Shown here: positions 30,075-32,053 of the stretch, in pieces | Layout: each line of letters opens with the position of its first letter | Position numbering within the stretch: position 1 is the stretch's first letter | IMG/VR virus record: IMGVR_UViG_3300033388_001409 | Coordinates: 1-32,053 of that record | Origin: a virus | Reading direction: 5' to 3' (one strand) | Length of the DNA stretch: 32,053 bases | The notes under the pieces: generated by a model | Seen by the model: the letters and a program-made list of their open reading frames with translations, nothing else | Databases searched by the model: none | What the model was told of the DNA's origin: nothing | Program-made: the position numbers and the translations under genes

Positions 30075-30436
30075 TAGTTAAATCTAAATATTTCAAAGAT
30101 GATGAGTTTAAGTGTAGATGCGGTTGTGGATTAGATGTAGTTGATGAGGTCAAATTTATAGCCCATAGAGTAAGGGTAAAGACTAAAAGACCATACATAA
30201 GTAATAGCGGGGCAAGATGCCTATCACACAATCGAAAAATAGGCTCTAAGGACACATCTTCACATATAAAAAGACTAGCTGATGATGTTAGATTCTTTGA
30301 TAGTGTTCATAAGTTCGATTTAATAAAGGCTCTTATCGAAGAGGGTGTTACTAGAATAGGCATTAATGAAAAGAAAAACTTTATTCATTGGGATTTAGAT
30401 AGCGACAAGCCACAAGGTGTAATGTTTGCTTATTGA
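30071..30436 (+). CDS. Endolysin, M15-family (VanY/D-Ala-D-Ala type) peptidase
   Basis: This is 121 aa, a full small M15_3 domain. The signature is S-S-H-I-K-R-L-A-D-D with H65 and D72 (H-x6-D) and F-I-H-W-D with H106-x-D108: zinc ligands and catalytic residues of the M15 fold. The start F-K-D-D-E-F-K-C-R-C-G-C-G is the Cys-bearing beginning typical of phage M15 endolysins. It cleaves peptidoglycan cross-links. No signal peptide, so holin release is required, and a holin gene follows. Confidence 0.9.
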   Translation: MIVKSKYFKDDEFKCRCGCGLDVVDEVKFIAHRVRVKTKRPYISNSGARCLSHNRKIGSKDTSSHIKRLADDVRFFDSVHKFDLIKALIEEGVTRIGINEKKNFIHWDLDSDKPQGVMFAY

Positions 30437-30461
30437 CATAATTATTAAAATAGTGTATAGT
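30433..30461 (+). promoter_or_regulatory. Sigma-70 promoter TTGACA-17-TATAGT before the lysis module
   Basis: A perfect -35 TTGACA (30433-30438) overlaps the endolysin stop region. TATAGT (30456-30461) follows at 17 bases and shares GTGTATAGT with the promoter of the tRNA-like RNA. The start is expected at about 30468. Confidence 0.8.
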
Positions 30462-30640
30462 CTTAGTTAAGTTCATCTATCATAACCATAGAAAGCAGAA
30501 TAGGGATAGACAGAATATCGTTGCCTCGCAGTTCGGAATCCAAAAGAGAGGTACTGCATATTATTATTAATGATCTGCTCGGAGGGGTTAGCGAGCAAGT
30601 AATCTAAAAAAACACCCCACTTAACCTATAGGAGAAGACA
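30462..30640 (+). promoter_or_regulatory. Structured leader with H-type pseudoknot before the holin
   Basis: A gap of 200 bases without a gene. It has a TCTAT/ATAGA hairpin (30476-30492). A pseudoknot is drawn by CCTC 30524-30527 with GAGG 30548-30551, interleaved with GCAGT 30528-30532 and ACTGC 30553-30557. A stable hairpin TGCTCG 30576-30581 with CGAGCA 30592-30597 follows. Its loop contains GGTTA (30586-30590), which can reach TAACC (30622-30626) just before the holin ribosome-binding site. This could time lysis; all pairings are by eye. Confidence 0.5.
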
Positions 30641-30808
30641 ATGAAAATAATTTTAGAATATTTATCACAAGCTAGTACTTGGAGAGGTATTATTACTTTT
30701 CTAGCTGCTTTTGGTGTAGTGGTTAAGCCTGAACTATCAGAAGCAATTGCTGTTGCTGGTGTTGGTTTAATCGGTTTAATAGAAGTGATTAGAAACGAGA
30801 AAAAGTAA
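30641..30808 (+). CDS. Holin-like small membrane protein
   Basis: This is 55 aa from ATG 30641 after TAGGAGAAG. T-W-R-G-I-I-T-F-L-A-A-F-G-V-V-V (about 13-28) and A-I-A-V-A-G-V-G-L-I-G-L-I-E-V-I (about 35-50) give two membrane helices. The STWRG...P-E-x-x-E-A-I-x-x-A-G-x-x-x-x-G-L-I pattern, with a charged C-terminus, matches small phage holins found between endolysin and spanins. It makes the lesion that lets the M15 endolysin out. Confidence 0.8.
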   Translation: MKIILEYLSQASTWRGIITFLAAFGVVVKPELSEAIAVAGVGLIGLIEVIRNEKK

Positions 30809-30809
30809 G

Positions 30810-30968
30810 ATGAGTAAATTAGCAACACAACTGATAGGGATACTTGCAAAGGTACTCCCTATTTTTTTATTGGGTAAATCAAATGAAAAGAATAGCACTA
30901 ATAATTATATTAATAAACGGAATAACCGCTTGCAGTGGTTTAGGAAGCACTCAAAACGCAATAAATAG
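30810..30968 (+). CDS. Short i-spanin (Rz)-like protein
   Basis: ATG 30810 lies one base after the holin stop; 52 codons. A short N-terminal anchor (L-I-G-I-L-A-K-V-L-P-I-F-L-L-G, about 8-22) is followed by a basic, Asn/Lys/Arg-rich tail, similar to small 'AKVLPxxxGK' proteins that accompany holins and spanins. The gene overlaps in another frame the lipoprotein at 30883. It is shorter than a classical Rz, so it may be a reduced or decayed i-spanin. The ribosome-binding site is weak. Confidence 0.5.
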   Translation: MSKLATQLIGILAKVLPIFLLGKSNEKNSTNNYINKRNNRLQWFRKHSKRNK

Positions 30969-31107
30969 CCACATAATGAATTTAGACTGTAAAAGTTTGA
31001 AGTTCGAACAGTGTGATATTAATATGGGTTTATGGGATAGAGTAATTAATCCTTTTATGTGTATTGATAAAGTAGATGCGATGACTGATGAGGAATTGTT
31101 GAAGTGA
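30883..31107 (+). CDS. Outer-membrane lipoprotein, o-spanin (Rz1)-like
   Basis: The 74-aa frame starts at ATG 30883 (a longer in-frame frame from 30844 has a poorer start). M-K-R-I-A-L-I-I-I-L-I-N-G-I-T-A-C is a type II signal peptide with lipobox I-T-A-C and lipidated C17. Three more Cys (36, 44, 60) suggest intra- or intermolecular disulfides. It lies embedded in the second frame of the short Rz-like gene, as Rz1 does in Rz. The acidic, folded C-terminus is longer than a typical proline-rich Rz1. Its role is to fuse inner and outer membranes at lysis. Confidence 0.7.
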   Translation: MKRIALIIILINGITACSGLGSTQNAINSHIMNLDCKSLKFEQCDINMGLWDRVINPFMCIDKVDAMTDEELLK

Positions 31108-31199
31108 TTCTAATAGATTGTAGATAATATTATTTTAATTAATTCTGTATGTGTTGTAATTACTTATATACAGAGCTTAAATTGTAGATGTTGATTCTT
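31108..31199. other. AT-rich intergenic spacer
   Basis: No gene. It contains repeated TTGTAGAT segments (about 31120, 31180 and 31203) before the terminator, with no other feature seen. Confidence 0.4.
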
Positions 31200-31214
31200 G
31201 GTTTTGTAGATAAA
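31200..31214 (+). repeat. 15-base repeat GGTTTTGTAGATAAA, copy 1
   Basis: Identical 15 bases occur here and at 31715-31729, each next to a hairpin terminator. Read on the minus strand it lies directly downstream of both hairpins. Confidence 0.7.
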
Positions 31215-31215
31215 G

Positions 31216-31244
31216 AAAAGAGGTCGCAATCGCCAACCCCTTTT
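31216..31244. terminator. Bidirectional terminator between late operon and leftward gene
   Basis: AAAAGAGGTCG (31216-31226) pairs with CAACCCCTTTT (31234-31244), 11 base pairs including two wobbles, around loop CAATCGC. On the plus strand the T tract is short; on the minus strand CTTTTCTTT follows. It sits between the late operon end (31107) and the convergent gene ending at 31303. Confidence 0.7.
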
Positions 31245-31302
31245 GTGTATCAAATAAACTAAGAGCCTAAAATCTTAATTCAGAAATTATCATATATGGT
31301 TT

Positions 31303-31641
31303 TTAAGTATTAGTCAATAGCGAATCTTCTAAAAGTGCTTTGTGTGACTTTTTATATTCTTTTCTAGCAAACTTTAATAGCTTTCTTTTTTCATCATCTT
31401 TTAATTTTTGAATACTTTCTTCTAGTTTGATATTCTCGTTGCTTTCAATATCTATTTCTATATCTTCAAAATTAGTTGATATATCTATTACTGAAAATAC
31501 AGTTATTGGCTTACCTCTTCTGAAACCAACATCCCTATAAATAAAAGTAAACTCTTCAATGCAGTCAGCAGCCATAAAGTGGTAATCGAAGTCGTCAGAG
31601 TTATAAATTCTGAATTTTAAGTCGTCATAAATTTTTGTCAT
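31303..31641 (-). CDS. Hypothetical leftward protein, 112 aa
   Basis: ATG at 31641 is preceded on the minus strand by AGGAGAATAG. The N-terminal half is beta-rich (F-T-F-I-Y-R-D-V-G-F, I-T-V-F-S-V-I-D-I-S), the C-terminal half a long Lys/Glu coiled helix. No membrane span. It stands alone under its own promoter and before a bidirectional terminator, so it may be an early or lysogeny-related moron-like gene. Function not recognised. Confidence 0.65.
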   Translation of the reverse strand: MTKIYDDLKFRIYNSDDFDYHFMAADCIEEFTFIYRDVGFRRGKPITVFSVIDISTNFEDIEIDIESNENIKLEESIQKLKDDEKRKLLKFARKEYKKSHKALLEDSLLTNT

Positions 31642-31671
31642 TGTCTATTCTCCTATAAGTTAAAATCAGAT

Positions 31672-31698
31672 ATTATACGGGATATAAAGAATTGGCAA
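31672..31698 (-). promoter_or_regulatory. Leftward promoter TTGCCA-15-TATAAT
   Basis: On the minus strand TTGCCA (31693-31698) and a perfect TATAAT (31672-31677) are separated by 15 bases, slightly short, 31 bases upstream of the gene at 31641. It is the natural start for that single gene. Confidence 0.5.
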
Positions 31699-31714
31699 TA
31701 TAGACTTTAGTATA

Positions 31715-31729
31715 GGTTTTGTAGATAAA
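31715..31729 (+). repeat. 15-base repeat GGTTTTGTAGATAAA, copy 2
   Basis: Identical to 31200-31214, again touching a hairpin terminator. This copy follows the terminator of the leftward gene ending at 31792. Confidence 0.7.
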
Positions 31730-31732
31730 AAA

Positions 31733-31758
31733 GGTGGCTACTAATAAAAGCAACCACC
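31733..31758 (-). terminator. Leftward rho-independent terminator
   Basis: On the minus strand GGTGGTTGC and GTAGCCACC form a 9-pair stem (31750-31758 and 31733-31741) with an eight-base loop, followed by six T (31727-31732). It lies 34 bases after the stop of the leftward gene ending at 31792. Confidence 0.85.
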
Positions 31759-31770
31759 ATTCTCAAAACT

Positions 31771-31804
31771 ACTCTAAATTACTCGGGTACTCTAATTACT
31801 CGGG
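31771..31804. repeat. Tandem 16-17-base direct repeat
   Basis: ACTCTAAATTACTCGGG (31771-31787) is repeated as ACTCTAATTACTCGGG (31789-31804), one base apart with one base difference. The second copy contains the stop codon and last codons of the leftward gene, so the first copy looks like a duplication of its end. Confidence 0.7.
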
Positions 31805-32053
31805 GGAATTATTTTCTTTAATTTGCTATATATAAAACCTGTTAAATAGGCTAATACCTCATCTTCATTTGTTGTAGAATAAATTAAACATCTATCAATT
31901 ATAAAGTTAGCCAAGTGGACTGATTCGTGAACTATATCGTCTTCCCTCACATCTCCAATATAAATACACAATCTATCTCTTTTACCATAATAACATAATG
32001 CCTTGAATATATCTAAATCATCACAACCTGAATATTTTTTAGCATCATCCTTA
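31792..32053 (-). CDS. Phage protein with HExxH motif (partial; 5' end beyond window)
   Basis: The leftward frame is open from the window edge to TAG at 31792-31794, about 87 codons. The middle reads D-D-I-V-H-E-S-V-H-L-A-N-F, a zinc-peptidase HExxH motif, followed by N-E-D-E-V-L-A-Y-L-T-G-F-I as the usual helix with an acidic residue. This 'VHESVH...EVLAYL' form is known from small phage proteins of unknown role. The N-terminus is missing, so length and start cannot be given. It has its own terminator at 31733-31758. Confidence 0.65.
   Translation of the reverse strand, partial: KDDAKKYSGCDDLDIFKALCYYGKRDRLCIYIGDVREDDIVHESVHLANFIIDRCLIYSTTNEDEVLAYLTGFIYSKLKKIIPPSN

Noticed and set aside
1-32053. 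CRISPR array, integrase or attachment site
   Set aside because: No regularly spaced repeats, no tyrosine or serine recombinase motif and no tRNA-overlapping direct repeat were found in this window.

Overview
The window is a strongly AT-rich phage (or prophage) segment. From about 9.6 to 31.1 kb it carries an almost complete podovirus morphogenesis and lysis cassette in canonical order: terminase small and large subunits, T7-type portal, scaffold, major capsid protein, tail adaptor and nozzle (gp11/gp12-like), a GNAT-like protein, three internal/ejection proteins (the largest 1621 aa), a T7-type tail fibre, an M15 endolysin, a holin and a spanin pair. An outer-membrane lipoprotein, spanins and a T7-type fibre anchor point to a Gram-negative host. 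Near-consensus sigma-70 promoters and GGAG-type ribosome-binding sites suggest an AT-rich proteobacterium. The species cannot be fixed from sequence alone.

Layout: (1) 1-5756, rightward, tightly packed early/replication operon. It includes an XRE-like domain fused to sigma region 4, a replisome-organiser-type protein, two proteins built on DnaA domain IV without the ATPase, a HAD phosphatase resembling the 3'-phosphatase of polynucleotide kinase, and many small unknowns. (2) A bidirectional terminator at 5764-5790. (3) 5793-8146, leftward cluster of small accessory genes (winged helix, DpnD/PcfM-like, zinc-knuckle-like, membrane protein). (4) 8147-8780, a 0.6-kb gene-free divergent region. 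A good promoter there fires at the first base of an RNA whose two ends look like tRNA-Leu but whose middle does not. (5) 8781-9681, small genes leading into the packaging genes. (6) 9674-31107, the late operon, with internal terminator/promoter pairs before the capsid gene and before the holin. (7) 31108-32053, two leftward genes, each with its own hairpin terminator; the last is cut by the window edge.

No phage RNA polymerase, DNA polymerase, integrase or CRISPR array is visible. With a partial sigma factor, DnaA-like DNA-binding domains and host-type promoters, the genes seen suggest a phage that redirects host transcription and replication machinery; parts outside the window could change this. 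Main points for a second look: the interrupted tRNA-Leu-like RNA (8342-8544), the sigma-4/XRE fusion, the stand-alone DnaA domain IV proteins, a pseudoknotted leader before the holin, a C-terminal deletion/frameshift in a late virion gene at about 29.39 kb, and very small overlapping genes near the lysis cassette.
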